Below are positions 28,303 through 38,230 of a DNA stretch of 49,048 bases, in pieces. Below the pieces are notes generated by a model that saw only the letters and a list, made by a program, of their open reading frames with translations, ran no database searches and was not told where the DNA came from. Position 1 is the first letter of the stretch, and each line of letters begins with the position of its first letter. The position numbers and the translations under genes are program-made. The DNA comes from an uncultured Synechococcales cyanobacterium (GTDB lineage: Bacteria; Cyanobacteriota; Cyanobacteriia; Thermosynechococcales; Thermosynechococcaceae), in the NCBI GenBank assembly GCA_902806435.1, contig CADCWO010000151.1, forward strand, positions 1 through 49,048, in the 5' to 3' direction.

Positions 28303-28635
28303 ATGAACGTTTTTGGCATTGGTCTCCCGGAAATGGCTTTGATTATGGTTTTAGCACTGCTTATTTTCGGACCGAAGAAGTTACCCGAAATCGGTCGCAG
28401 CATGGGTAAGGCAATTCGTAGCTTTCAGGAAGCCTCTAAAGAGTTTGAATCAGAATTTAAGCAGGAGGCAGAGCAACTCGGCAGGCCCAACGCCGAACCT
28501 TTGGAAGCAACTTTAGAGCCACCTTCCCAGCAAGCGCTACAGCCAGGAGTTACGGATTCTCTAGAGCAGACTAATGATCGACAAGCTGAGTCTGAAGTTG
28601 TTGCTAGCAAGGGCAACACCGTAGCTGAGCAATGA
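28303..28635 (+). CDS. tatA: Tat translocase subunit, TatA/E/B type
   Basis: 110 residues from ATG 28303, supported by GGAGA 7 nt upstream. A longer frame from 28261 adds 14 residues without a ribosome binding site. The single N-terminal membrane helix (MNVFGIGLPEMALIMVLALL), the FGPKKLPEIGRSMGKAIRSF hinge and the amphipathic helix are diagnostic of TatA. A long charged tail follows. The protein forms the pore of twin-arginine export of folded proteins in plasma and thylakoid membranes. pth follows 9 nt after the stop, so the two are probably co-transcribed. Confidence 0.92.
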   Translation: MNVFGIGLPEMALIMVLALLIFGPKKLPEIGRSMGKAIRSFQEASKEFESEFKQEAEQLGRPNAEPLEATLEPPSQQALQPGVTDSLEQTNDRQAESEVVASKGNTVAEQ

Positions 28636-28644
28636 GGCAGGGTT

Positions 28645-29274
28645 ATGGTATCAAAACCAAATCTAGTGATTCCGGCCTTGATTGTGGGGCTGGGCAATCC
28701 GGGAGAGAAATATGACCAGACACGGCATAATGTTGGATTCACTGCTGTTGATGTCCTAGCACGGCGCTGGCAGCTTGCTTTAGCTGCAGAACGAAAGTTT
28801 AAGGGGGAATTTGGGCAAGGGCTAGGCGGCCCATCTGGGCAACGAGTCCGGCTACTCAAACCGTCAACTTACATGAACCTCTCTGGGCAGTCGATTCGTG
28901 CTGTTGTAGATTGGTACAATCTGCCTGTGAGTTCCGTGCTGGTGCTCTCCGACGATCTAGATCTTCCCTTGGGCAAGATTCGTCTCCGCCTCTGCGGCTC
29001 GGCCGGGGGGCATAACGGTCTACGTTCCGCGATCGCCCACCTGGGAACCCAAGATTTCCCTCGGTTACGCATTGGTATTGGTCAGCCCGCTTCGCCTGGG
29101 CAGCAGCGAGATACAATTACGCATGTCCTAGGACGGTTATCTGCTCAAGAAGCAAAGGTCCTAGAAGCGGTACTTGGTGTGGTGGTTGAAGCAGTAGAGT
29201 GCAGCCTGAACCAGGGTGTTGAAAAAGCGATGAGCCTCTACAATGGTCGAACAGTAGCAACTGCTCCCCTATAA
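28645..29274 (+). CDS. pth: peptidyl-tRNA hydrolase
   Basis: 209 residues. It cleaves peptidyl-tRNAs released from stalled ribosomes. The family motifs are clear: IVGLGNPGEKYDQTRHNVGF with the catalytic His in RHNVGF, LLKPSTYMNLSGQS, LVLSDDLDLPLGKIRLR and GSAGGHNGLRSAIAHLGTQ. GAGGCAGGG lies just before the ATG. It is packed between tatA (9-nt gap) and a DUF3146 gene (7-nt gap), forming a small operon. Confidence 0.96.
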   Translation: MVSKPNLVIPALIVGLGNPGEKYDQTRHNVGFTAVDVLARRWQLALAAERKFKGEFGQGLGGPSGQRVRLLKPSTYMNLSGQSIRAVVDWYNLPVSSVLVLSDDLDLPLGKIRLRLCGSAGGHNGLRSAIAHLGTQDFPRLRIGIGQPASPGQQRDTITHVLGRLSAQEAKVLEAVLGVVVEAVECSLNQGVEKAMSLYNGRTVATAPL

Positions 29275-29281
29275 GCCGCCA

Positions 29282-29551
29282 GTGCCTATGGCCTCTCAAC
29301 GTTTGCCGGAAACTACTGCCTACGTCCACATCACTCGCCAGTCCTGGCAGCAGGGGCAAATTGAGGGGGAAGTGAACGCCGCCCAGTTTGTCTGGCAGTT
29401 TCAATGGTGCTTTAAGCAAGGGGAGCTACTAGTCTGGCCAGCCCTCGGTCGGGCCTTGATTCAAGAACCCTTAGGCCGATTTCTGGAACAGTCGGATTAC
29501 CAACTAGAACCAGGTGGGGCTTACTCCTTTAAAATCCGAGCGGGACTTTAG
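29282..29551 (+). CDS. DUF3146-like small cyanobacterial protein
   Basis: 89 residues from GTG 29282; ATG 29288 is equally likely and neither has a clear ribosome binding site. It is soluble and matches my recollection of the cyanobacterial family DUF3146 (LPETTAYVHIT, GRALIQEPLGRFLEQSDY, LEPGGAYSFKIRA). Function unknown. It is seven bases behind pth and convergent with the YqgF-like gene four bases away. Confidence 0.75.
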   Translation: MPMASQRLPETTAYVHITRQSWQQGQIEGEVNAAQFVWQFQWCFKQGELLVWPALGRALIQEPLGRFLEQSDYQLEPGGAYSFKIRAGL

Positions 29552-29555
29552 CTGC

Positions 29556-30011
29556 TCAGCCAATTAGCCGCTCCAGGTAACGCTCAATCAGGACGATCGC
29601 CACAATATCGTCGAGCTGGCGAGGGGGGGTACGCATCCCCTGGGGAATCAATCGTCGAAAACCTTGAGGAGGGTACATTTGCCAGTAGCGATCGCGCGCT
29701 TCTAGGGTGCTGTAACGCTCGTCCACCAGAATGATTCGGAGGGGCTGGGGAAGTTCCTGCGTTAGCTTCGCTGACCAAGTCTTGGCAGTGGTTTGGTCTC
29801 CCATCACCAGCAAAGAAATAGGTAATACCTGGCGCAACTGTTGAATCGTTGCAATTACCTGATCTGCGACAACCACCTGTTGGTAGTGAATGCTGCGATC
29901 AACCCCCATCACGGCCACGCCACACTTTTGCCGACCCGGATCAAACCCTAGGATCATTGGTTGGCCTGGAGGGGAAAAGCTGTCAGGACCAGGAGCAGCA
30001 CTAGGAAACAT
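29556..30011 (-). CDS. YqgF/RuvX-like RNase H-fold nuclease
   Basis: 151 residues, or 133 if translation starts at ATG 29957, just before the domain (MILGFDPGRQKCGVAVM). The RNase H-fold core has the first acidic residue in GFDPGRQKCG, VDERYST containing the conserved Glu, and a terminal LDDIVAIVLIERYL with the last acidic pair. This fits the YqgF group, thought to process pre-16S rRNA or act like a Holliday junction resolvase. Relatives with this layout are common in cyanobacteria alongside a canonical RuvX, so the exact role is open. Confidence 0.8.
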   Translation of the reverse strand: MFPSAAPGPDSFSPPGQPMILGFDPGRQKCGVAVMGVDRSIHYQQVVVADQVIATIQQLRQVLPISLLVMGDQTTAKTWSAKLTQELPQPLRIILVDERYSTLEARDRYWQMYPPQGFRRLIPQGMRTPPRQLDDIVAIVLIERYLERLIG

Positions 30012-30142
30012 AATGCGGGTGCAGCGGTGTATAAGAGATGAAGGCAGGGAATTTAGCTTGCGGCAATTTGCGCTTCACTACTCTAGGGTAACCACAACTG
30101 GCAATCATGCAGAATTCAATGCGATCGTAATTTAGACGGTGC

Positions 30143-31714
30143 TTAACGACTCCGAAAGATTACCTCTTGATTTTGGAGGGCGACAAGTTCAAGTTTCAAA
30201 GGCCCGGAGGTATAAATTGTTTCAGCGCTAACAGCGGCAACGTTGATCCTTCCTTGGTAGCGCTTCAGTTGCAGGATAAATTTGATTAAATCTGCTTGAC
30301 GAAACGACCCGACTGTCCCAGTGAGGGGGTCGCGCAAAATCCCTGACTCTACCGCCCGCCGGTTAGAAACAGTGAACAGATAATCTAAGCGTTCCAAAAT
30401 TTGGTCATCGCTCATCTGCGTGGGATTGACTTCAACCGTTGCAACTCGCTGCCCAGTTGGAAACACAACTCGGTTGGGGGCTATCTGGGCAATCACTTGA
30501 ATGCCATAATCGCGAAACGTTTCCTGCTCCAGGTAGTTAAAGGCAGCCAGCAGACGAACGGCATAGACTTGGCCGTCATCCATTTGTCTGGTCAGTTCGT
30601 CTAAGTTAACAATTTGAACAGGGACTTGATTCGCTGCTAATTGCTGAGGTTTAGTGAGAGTAATCGCCGCCCGCCGCGCCTCTTGCCGCAGCTGTTCAAT
30701 CGCTTGACGGGCGGATGCAGATGTGGTGGTATTCTGAATCACTCCGGACGCCAGTACTTGTCCGGCCCGAATCGCAATATTCCCACGCCGTAACCCCAGA
30801 AGAAGGGCTTGGACACTCCGTTCTAGGCGCTGGCGATTAACCCCTAGGGCTGCGACCTCTAGCTCCAACTTTTTTTGCTGGTTCAGCAGGTTAGCCCGTT
30901 GTGCGTTGGCCTGCCGCAAACTAATTTCAGCTTCAGCTACCGCCTGTTCTAGTTGCTGCTGGTCTGCTGCCGCTTGCTTCAGTTGGGCTTGAGTTTGCAT
31001 TAGTTGAGCTTGGGTTTGCTTGATTGAGCGCTCTAGCTCGTCCCTTTGGTTCCTGACGGCGCTGAGACTTGCTTGGGCTGCGGTGACAGAACGCTCCAAT
31101 TGCCTTTGTTCCATTTCTGCCTGTTGCAGCCGTGCTTGGGCTTGATTCCGTTGAACTAGTAACCGCTGCCGCTCCGCTTGCAGTTGTTTCTCGTCAGCCA
31201 GCAAACGGTTAATTTCAGAACGCAGTACCTGTGCCTGTTGCGAAAATTTCTTTAGGTCAGATTGAGCAGTTTGGAACTTCCCTTGAACTTTTTCTAATTG
31301 GGCCTGGGTAAGGTTTTGCCTGACAATCGCTTTTTTAAGGGAACGATTAATCGTCTCCAGGCGTTTTTGAACACCTGTTAGCTCTCGCTTGGCTTGTGCT
31401 AAATCGTCTTGAATGGCGTTTTTTTCAGTTTGAGCCGCCTTTAGCTCCGCCTCGGCTTGCCGTCGCTGCTTTTGGATCGATTCCAGGTTGAATACCCCTT
31501 CGCGCAACTGATCGCTCAAGCCAAATAAAATTGCCAGAGTTAGCAATGAGATAATACTTCCGGTCAGTACGGTGACCAGGGTGGCTGTTTTGCGGGGACG
31601 GAGGTTGAATAACCTAAGACGAGCTTTGCCCACTCGCGATCCGAGGCGATCGCCGAGCGTAGCAATCGCTCCTCCTAAAATTAGAATCGCTAAAATCAGG
31701 ATGTATCCAGCCAT
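30143..31714 (-). CDS. DUF3084 coiled-coil membrane protein
   Basis: 523 residues. Two N-terminal hydrophobic segments (about 1-20 and 45-67) flank a basic loop (RVGKARLRLFNLRPRKTAT). A long Gln/Glu/Ala-rich coiled coil follows (about 75-300), then a globular C-terminal domain. This is the DUF3084 architecture, widespread in cyanobacteria and of unknown function. An envelope or scaffold role is plausible but unproven. The gene is monocistronic. Confidence 0.85.
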   Translation of the reverse strand: MAGYILILAILILGGAIATLGDRLGSRVGKARLRLFNLRPRKTATLVTVLTGSIISLLTLAILFGLSDQLREGVFNLESIQKQRRQAEAELKAAQTEKNAIQDDLAQAKRELTGVQKRLETINRSLKKAIVRQNLTQAQLEKVQGKFQTAQSDLKKFSQQAQVLRSEINRLLADEKQLQAERQRLLVQRNQAQARLQQAEMEQRQLERSVTAAQASLSAVRNQRDELERSIKQTQAQLMQTQAQLKQAAADQQQLEQAVAEAEISLRQANAQRANLLNQQKKLELEVAALGVNRQRLERSVQALLLGLRRGNIAIRAGQVLASGVIQNTTTSASARQAIEQLRQEARRAAITLTKPQQLAANQVPVQIVNLDELTRQMDDGQVYAVRLLAAFNYLEQETFRDYGIQVIAQIAPNRVVFPTGQRVATVEVNPTQMSDDQILERLDYLFTVSNRRAVESGILRDPLTGTVGSFRQADLIKFILQLKRYQGRINVAAVSAETIYTSGPLKLELVALQNQEVIFRSR

Positions 31715-32008
31715 TGCGTTACTAAAGACAGCCTAATTCTTGAGGAAGCACCTTTAACAGTAACCGCTACAAACCTAAGTCAAAAACAGTAGCAGTTCAA
31801 CAATGTCAATGATGAATAGCTATTTAGTAGATTGCCGTCAACGCATAAACTAGATGCAAATAAGCTTTAAGCCATCAATCGGCAGAATATTTGTGAGGAC
31901 GGTGCAGCTCACCCGTGATTCTACCATTGTGTAATGTTACACGGCGTCTGCTATTACAGAATCCAAACTCAACTGGATGATACCTGAGGTGGAACTGAAA
32001 AATGTTCT
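31715..32008. other. intergenic, nothing recognised
   Basis: 294 bases between the DUF3084 and DUF3110 genes, both on the minus strand. AT-rich; I see no gene or strong hairpin. Presumably it contains the DUF3084 promoter. Confidence 0.5.
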
Positions 32009-32410
32009 CTAGAGTAAGCCTTCTAACTGGCGACGGATGCGATCTATCTCAGGATTGGCTGGAACTTGGGGTGTGCCCTGTTCGTCAGCTTCTTCATCGG
32101 ACTGCCAGTCCGTCTTGGCTAGGTTCTTTTCTGGTGGAACTTCTAAAGTGCCCTCAGGGACAAACTGGAGCTCCAAACCAGCGCCTTGACAGAATTCTTC
32201 AATTTCTAAGCGATCAATACTTTCAACTGTGGCTGTTGGAAAATCTTGAGCTTCTAGGAGGATAGCGTAGCGAGTGGCATCATCCTCTGCCTCAAACGCC
32301 AGGACAACGTCCTGAGCTAAGTCACTATCGTTGTTGGCATGATTGACTTTCAACGTATGAATTCCCTCATTATCAGTGCGGGCATTGAACAACAAGATGA
32401 ACACTTGCAT
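32009..32410 (-). CDS. DUF3110 domain protein
   Basis: 133 residues. The N-terminal ~85 residues (MQVFILLFNARTDNEGIHTL, VLAFEAEDDATRYAILLEAQDFP) match the cyanobacterial and plant DUF3110 family, a small alpha/beta domain of unknown function. The rest is acidic and probably flexible, ending in EIDRIRRQLEGLL. The protein is soluble. It is divergent from tamB across about 190 bp. Confidence 0.85.
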   Translation of the reverse strand: MQVFILLFNARTDNEGIHTLKVNHANNDSDLAQDVVLAFEAEDDATRYAILLEAQDFPTATVESIDRLEIEEFCQGAGLELQFVPEGTLEVPPEKNLAKTDWQSDEEADEQGTPQVPANPEIDRIRRQLEGLL

Positions 32411-32601
32411 GGGTTTATTTACTTCTGTTAACGGTTGTTTCTTATCTTAAAAGGCTGGCAGGTCATTGACTAAACTGATTAGTTGCTAGACAAAACAATT
32501 TTTAAAACTTTGAAGTCTTACGCTAGGCTCTTGATGGCTTTCTTGAATTCACTTTCCATCCGGCTTCTGCTAGAGCACGCTCAAAAGTCACAGACAATAC
32601 C

Positions 32602-35600
32602 ATGGCTAATTTCAACTTAGGCAGCGGTCCTCCAAAACGTGATCAACGGTTTTGGCTAATGTTGCTTACCCGTCCGGTTGCTGGCATATTGCTCGGCTTT
32701 TTGATCGCTTTAGGATGGAGTGGCTGGCGACTTTGGACCTTTATCCACCAGGAACTAGCGCCTCTGATCGAGAAAAATCTCAGTCAAACGCTGAATCGGC
32801 CCGTTGAGTTAGGAGCGATTCAACGGTTTTCACCAATTGGGCTACGGTTTGGTCCCTCGTCTATTCCCGCCTTCACTAAACAAGTTGGGAATCGGCAGGT
32901 CAAGGACCCCGATCGCGTGATCACAGCTGGGGTCGATGTGGTATTTAATCCGATTGATTTGCTCCTAGAGCGCACCCTGAAGTTAGATGTCACTTTAGAT
33001 CGACCAGAGCTTTATCTAGAGCAAGCAGCTGACGGGCGATGGCTTGACACTGCGATTGCCGCTAAAGAGAAAGAGGGCTGGATTGAAACGAAGTTGCAGG
33101 CTATCCGGTTTCGCCAGGCAACAGCGGTAGTCGTACCTAAGGATGGTTCGCGCCGCGCCTTTAAGAATGTCAAGGGCAATGCCATTTTTGTTGGTCAGTC
33201 GCAGCAGATCAAGTTTGATATTGCCGCACAAGCGGTAACCGGTGGTCAAGTGCAGGTACAAGGACAGCGCCACTCGACCTCTGGGGTGGTGGTGATGGCC
33301 CAGGCTCAAAACCTACCAGCTCAAGCGTTAAAGGGACTGATTGCACTACCGTTTAAGCTGCAAGCCGGCTTGATTGATGGCAATATTAAAGCTGACTTTC
33401 GACCTAGGCAACAGCCGAGTATTGAAGGCACAACCCAGATTAGAGCGGCAACGGTGGTTGTGCCTGAGCAATATCTATTGCGGCGTCCCGGCACTAGCTA
33501 TCGTACTTTTCGGCGGGTCAATGGTACGGTTCAGCTTTTTGATCGCTCGCGGCGGATTGCCTTTAACCTTAACGGCAGTGTGATCGCCGGAGGTAATGTG
33601 AATGTGCAAGGAGAATGGCTGCGGCCAAGCCAGCAGATCAACCTACTGGTCCGGGCTCAGAACCTACCGGCAAAGTTGCTAGATCGACTATTCAAGCTAC
33701 CGATCGCGGTTAGCGCGGGTGAAGTTGACGGGGCTCTCAAAATTCAACTGCGCTCTAATCAGCTAGTAAACCTTCAGGGCAGTGCTCGGCTTCAGGCAGT
33801 AACTAGCAGGATTGCCAATTTGCCCTTGCCCTTCACAGGCACGACAGGCCAGATCAGCTTTCAGGGACTAACCACTAAGCTAGAAAATGTGCGTGCTTTG
33901 TACGGTAGAATTCCGGTGCAAGCTAGTGGTTCCGTTGATCCCAAGCGGGGCTACAATCTCTCTGGGCAGAGCAGCCAAGTGGCGGTTGCCCAGGTACTAG
34001 ATACCTTCCAGCTCCAACTACCCTTCAGTACCGCTGGACAAGTGCAAGGTCAAGCCTTTCGTCTGACTGGAGCCCTTGCTCAACCTTTACTCACCGGGCA
34101 GGTTACAACCACCTCAACAGCCCAAATTGATCGGGTGAACTTTAGCCAGATCACCGGTAAAGTACAACTGCGGGGACCATCCCTCACCATTTCCCAGATC
34201 CGGGGAGTTCCGGTTGCCGGGGGTGTTGTGGATGGGGATGCTTCGTTCAACCTCCAAACGCGAGAGCGATTTGTGCTGAATCTGCAAGCGAGGGAAGTCC
34301 CAGGAGACGAGATCGCCAGGGCTTACGGTGTCTCTCCCGCAATTCAGGTGGGCATGGTTTCTGCTCAAGCCCAAATTGCCGGTCCTCCCAGCAACCTGAC
34401 CACGGCTGTCCAGTTCCAGGCTCCGGCAGCCACCTATCCGGGAACGGGAACCCTTGTGGTTAGTAATGGCAGTACCCGCCTGCAGAATATCAACCTGCGT
34501 GTGGCATCAGGTAACGTTAAGCTGAATGGTCAAGTGACCAACGGCCAACTGCAAGCAACCGTTCAGGGGGCTGGTATTCAGCTGCGGCGCTTTTCGCCTG
34601 ACTTGCGAGGCCTGTTCAGTAGCCGTCTTAATCTCTCTGTACCTGTAGCTAACTTCAACCCGGCAGCCCTGCGTGCTCAAGGCCAAGTGCACTTCTCCGA
34701 AGGTTTATCGCTGGTACAGCAGCCACTAACGGCCCAGGTACGCTGGGATGGACAAAAGATTTTGGTTGATCAAGCTGTAGCAACTGGATTCAGTGCTAAC
34801 GGGGCAGTTTTTGCTCGCTTCCCCAGGTCCCAGGCTCCCCAAATTTCCGGCTTTAACCTGGATGTTCAGGCTCAGGACTATCCACTGACAGCTTTACCAG
34901 TCGGTTCTGCTCGGGGAATCAAGTTGGCAGGGGTTGCTGATGTCCAGGGGCGGCTGACGGGTACCCCTTTAGTTCCCAACTTCCAGGGTACCCTCCAAAC
35001 CCAAAACCTAGTTGTGAACGCCCTAGCCTTTGAACCAGCGCTGACGGGCAGCCTCAGCTATGGCGGCCGGGGATTAACGTTGCAAGTTACAGGGAGGCAG
35101 GACCGGATTAGCCTGGTGCTGGATCAAAACTTCCGCCCTAATAGTTTCTATGTCCAACGGGAGCAGGCTATAGCTCAGGGCCGCCGGTTAGGGGAAGGGT
35201 TAGAGATCGCACTTCAGCGCTTTCCTTTGACAGCTTTTAATCTCACTCCTAGACCTGGCCTGGGTCCGGTCAGGGGATTGGCCTCAGGGAACTTTAACCT
35301 GAATCTGCGCACCTCCGCGCTGCAAGGAGAGCTGGCGATCGCCCGACCACAACTGGGTAGCTTTACCGCCGAACAGTTTGCTGGCAGCGTGCGCTTTGCC
35401 AACGGGGTCGCTACCCTGAATAACGGAGAGCTGCAAGCGGGGACTAGTCGCTATGGTGTTTCCGCAACCTACGTCCCGGGCAGCAACCCTCAGTTTCGGG
35501 CCCAGGTGAAGGTTGCCCAAGCAGAAATCCAAGATATTTTAAAGGGCTTACAGTGGTTCAAGCTGGAGGATATCCGGCGAGGACTACAGCCCCCCACCTA

Positions 35601-37686
35601 TGCGAAAGCGGCCACAGTACAGCCGCTGGCAGTAGGGGCACCCGGCGCACCTTTGGAAATGCAATTGCGCCGTTTGTCTGAAATTGAGGTACTGCTGGCT
35701 CAGCAAGTTGCTCAACGACAGGATGCTTCCCGGTTGCCGGATTTAGCCGAGCTAGAAGGAAAGTTTGATGGGACGATTGATGTGGCTGGCTCCCAGCGCT
35801 CCGGCATTGCTACCAACTTTAACCTGCAAGGTAACGCATTTGAATGGGGACCCTACAGCATTAACCAGATCACCGCTAAAGGCCGGTTCGCCAATGGGGT
35901 GCTGAATTTACAACCGCTTCGTCTCCAATCAGGACAAAGTTTACTCGCCTTTACCGGGCAACTGGGAGGGCCGCAACAGTTAGGTCAGTTGCAGGTCGCT
36001 AATGTGCCCGTCGATGCAGTGCGCGACTTGGCTGATCTGCCGATTGATGTGGCTGGCGATTTGAATGCCACGGCCACCATCTCTGGAAGTTCAACCAATC
36101 CCCAAGTTCAGGGGGCAGTCAATCTGACAGAAGCCACCTTAAACAAGACACCAGTTCAGACAGCTCAGGCTAATTTCCGCTATGCTAACGCCCGCTTGAA
36201 CTTTGACAGCACTGTGGTGGCCTCGGAACCGGAGCCGTTGGAAATCACGGGAAGTATTCCCTACCAACTTCCTTTCGCCTCAGTACCACCAGCCAGCCAG
36301 CAAATCAGCCTGAATGTGAACGTGCAGAATGCCGGTATATCCTTACTCAATCTACTCACCCGGCAAGTCGCCTGGGTGGATGGTGAAGGTCGGGTGAATC
36401 TTCAGGTTCGCGGTACCTTGGATCGGCCCTTAGTAAATGGTACTGCCACCGTTGCCAATGCTGCTATTCAAGCCCAGACCCTACCCGGCCCCCTGACGGG
36501 TGTGACGGGGACTGCCCGCTTCAACCGCGATCGCATCCTCATAGAGCAATTAACGGGCCAATTCAGCGAAGGCCAAGTCGCCGCTGCTGGGGTAATTCCG
36601 ATTTTTGCTGAGGCGTCATCTGAAGAAACACCCCTCAGGGTGAGTTTGGAAAATCTGGCCCTACGGCTGAAAGGACTGTACACTGGCGGCGTTAATGGCA
36701 ATGCGATTATTACGGGTAGTGTCTTAAAACCAAAAATTGGTGGCACTATCCAACTGTCGCAAGGCCAGGTGTTGCTGGGCCAATCCTCAGCCTCAACCAA
36801 TTCAACACCGTCTCAAGCCGCCTCTAATAGTGCTTTGACAGCCTCGCCTTTAGAATTTAATAACTTGCAAGTAACCTTGGGCGATCGCATCCAAGTTACT
36901 CGTCCCCTACTACTGAACTTCTTGGCCTCTGGTGACTTAACCGTTAACGGCCCGATCAATAATCTGCGTCCCCAAGGCACCATTCAATTCCAGCGTGGTC
37001 AGGTCAATTTATTTACCACCCGTTTCCGGGTTGATCCCAGAGAATCTAATTATGCTCAGTTCAGACCAAGCCAGGGGTTAGACCCGGACTTAAACGTCAA
37101 CCTAGTTAGTACCATCACAGAAGTTACACGCAGCCGGATTAACTCTCTGACGGGTAGCGAGGCGGAAGTATCTGCTAGCGCTTTAGGCTCGTTGGAGTCA
37201 GTGCGAATCCGAGCCAAAGTGAATGGTCGCGCCAGTCAATTAGCCAATAATTTTGAGAACGTCGTTGACCTTAGTAGCAGCCCGGCGCGCAACCAAAATG
37301 AAATTATTGCCCTGATTGGCGGAGGAATTGGGGACAGGCTAGGAGAAGAAGAAAGTACCCTCGCACTGGCAAACTTGGCCGGCTCCGCTTTCTTTAGCAA
37401 TATTCAAGGGTTGTTTGACAACGTCTTGAACCAAAGAGTTGATTTTCGTCTATTTCCCACCCTGACTCCTCAGCGGTCCGGCAGCTCTACCCTCAACCTG
37501 GGGGCAGAAGTTGAATACGATGTCACTGACAAGCTCTCGGCATCTGTACTGCAAGTCTTAACTGATCCAGATGAGCCGACGCAGTTGAGTACTCGCTACC
37601 AACTCAGCGATAAAATTAACTTGCGTAGTTCAATTAACTTAGAAGGAGATACTAGAGCCCTAGTGGAGTATCGCACCCGCTTTTAA
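32602..37686 (+). CDS. tamB: TamB/TIC236-like inter-membrane protein
   Basis: 1694 residues. An N-terminal membrane anchor (about 17-47) is followed by a very long repetitive beta-rich region of AsmA/TamB type. The C-terminal DUF490 (TamB) domain ends in LSTRYQLSDKINLRSSINLE and a terminal aromatic residue (YRTRF). TamB relatives span the periplasm as a hydrophobic groove. They work with Omp85 proteins in outer-membrane biogenesis and with lipid transfer; the plastid homologue TIC236 links the two envelopes. The gene is intact, with no internal stops. pgsA begins 1 nt after its stop. Confidence 0.92.
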   Translation: MANFNLGSGPPKRDQRFWLMLLTRPVAGILLGFLIALGWSGWRLWTFIHQELAPLIEKNLSQTLNRPVELGAIQRFSPIGLRFGPSSIPAFTKQVGNRQVKDPDRVITAGVDVVFNPIDLLLERTLKLDVTLDRPELYLEQAADGRWLDTAIAAKEKEGWIETKLQAIRFRQATAVVVPKDGSRRAFKNVKGNAIFVGQSQQIKFDIAAQAVTGGQVQVQGQRHSTSGVVVMAQAQNLPAQALKGLIALPFKLQAGLIDGNIKADFRPRQQPSIEGTTQIRAATVVVPEQYLLRRPGTSYRTFRRVNGTVQLFDRSRRIAFNLNGSVIAGGNVNVQGEWLRPSQQINLLVRAQNLPAKLLDRLFKLPIAVSAGEVDGALKIQLRSNQLVNLQGSARLQAVTSRIANLPLPFTGTTGQISFQGLTTKLENVRALYGRIPVQASGSVDPKRGYNLSGQSSQVAVAQVLDTFQLQLPFSTAGQVQGQAFRLTGALAQPLLTGQVTTTSTAQIDRVNFSQITGKVQLRGPSLTISQIRGVPVAGGVVDGDASFNLQTRERFVLNLQAREVPGDEIARAYGVSPAIQVGMVSAQAQIAGPPSNLTTAVQFQAPAATYPGTGTLVVSNGSTRLQNINLRVASGNVKLNGQVTNGQLQATVQGAGIQLRRFSPDLRGLFSSRLNLSVPVANFNPAALRAQGQVHFSEGLSLVQQPLTAQVRWDGQKILVDQAVATGFSANGAVFARFPRSQAPQISGFNLDVQAQDYPLTALPVGSARGIKLAGVADVQGRLTGTPLVPNFQGTLQTQNLVVNALAFEPALTGSLSYGGRGLTLQVTGRQDRISLVLDQNFRPNSFYVQREQAIAQGRRLGEGLEIALQRFPLTAFNLTPRPGLGPVRGLASGNFNLNLRTSALQGELAIARPQLGSFTAEQFAGSVRFANGVATLNNGELQAGTSRYGVSATYVPGSNPQFRAQVKVAQAEIQDILKGLQWFKLEDIRRGLQPPTYAKAATVQPLAVGAPGAPLEMQLRRLSEIEVLLAQQVAQRQDASRLPDLAELEGKFDGTIDVAGSQRSGIATNFNLQGNAFEWGPYSINQITAKGRFANGVLNLQPLRLQSGQSLLAFTGQLGGPQQLGQLQVANVPVDAVRDLADLPIDVAGDLNATATISGSSTNPQVQGAVNLTEATLNKTPVQTAQANFRYANARLNFDSTVVASEPEPLEITGSIPYQLPFASVPPASQQISLNVNVQNAGISLLNLLTRQVAWVDGEGRVNLQVRGTLDRPLVNGTATVANAAIQAQTLPGPLTGVTGTARFNRDRILIEQLTGQFSEGQVAAAGVIPIFAEASSEETPLRVSLENLALRLKGLYTGGVNGNAIITGSVLKPKIGGTIQLSQGQVLLGQSSASTNSTPSQAASNSALTASPLEFNNLQVTLGDRIQVTRPLLLNFLASGDLTVNGPINNLRPQGTIQFQRGQVNLFTTRFRVDPRESNYAQFRPSQGLDPDLNVNLVSTITEVTRSRINSLTGSEAEVSASALGSLESVRIRAKVNGRASQLANNFENVVDLSSSPARNQNEIIALIGGGIGDRLGEEESTLALANLAGSAFFSNIQGLFDNVLNQRVDFRLFPTLTPQRSGSSTLNLGAEVEYDVTDKLSASVLQVLTDPDEPTQLSTRYQLSDKINLRSSINLEGDTRALVEYRTRF

Positions 37687-37687
37687 C

Positions 37688-38230
37688 ATGAATCTTGCAA
37701 ACTGGATCACTGTTTCTCGCCTGGCCGGGATTCCCTTTATCCTCTACGGTTTGTACTTGCACACCCCGGAAGCCCGTTGGGTCAGCCTGGGCATCTTTTG
37801 GGTTGCTGCTGCTACGGATTGGTTGGATGGTTACCTGGCGCGCCGGCTAAATCAAGTAACGGACCTAGGTAAATTCCTCGATCCTTTGGTAGACAAATTG
37901 CTGGTTTTGGCTCCACTACTAGTGCTAATTGAACTTCAGCAAGTTCCAGCCTGGGGGGTATTCTTAATTTTGCTGCGGGAGCTGGCGATCGCGGGCTGGC
38001 GCGTCAATCAAACTAAAATTACTGGTGCCAATTTCTGGGGTAAGCTCAAAACTGTCAGCCAAATTCTAGCCATTTCTTTGCTGATCGCTCCCCTTCCTAA
38101 TTCCTGGCATTTCATTTCGTTGGCAATGTTCTGGATGACGGTAGCCCTTACTTTAGTCTCTGGGGGAATCTACGTTTGGCCCCAGACCACGCCGCCCCAA
38201 ACTTCCAGAATTCATTCAAATTTGTCCTAA
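37688..38230 (+). CDS. pgsA: CDP-diacylglycerol-glycerol-3-phosphate 3-phosphatidyltransferase
   Basis: 180 residues with about four to five membrane helices in the plasma membrane. It makes phosphatidylglycerol phosphate from CDP-diacylglycerol. The CDP-alcohol phosphotransferase motif D-x2-DG-x2-AR-x8-G-x3-D-x3-D is complete in DWLDGYLARRLNQV followed by TDLGKFLDPLVDK. The start lies 1 nt after the tamB stop and has no separate ribosome binding site of note, so translation is probably coupled to tamB. Phosphatidylglycerol is essential for cyanobacterial photosystems. Confidence 0.94.
   Translation: MNLANWITVSRLAGIPFILYGLYLHTPEARWVSLGIFWVAAATDWLDGYLARRLNQVTDLGKFLDPLVDKLLVLAPLLVLIELQQVPAWGVFLILLRELAIAGWRVNQTKITGANFWGKLKTVSQILAISLLIAPLPNSWHFISLAMFWMTVALTLVSGGIYVWPQTTPPQTSRIHSNLS

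Noticed and set aside
28425-28859. 144-residue minus-strand frame across tatA and pth
   Set aside because: Antisense shadow of two well-identified genes.
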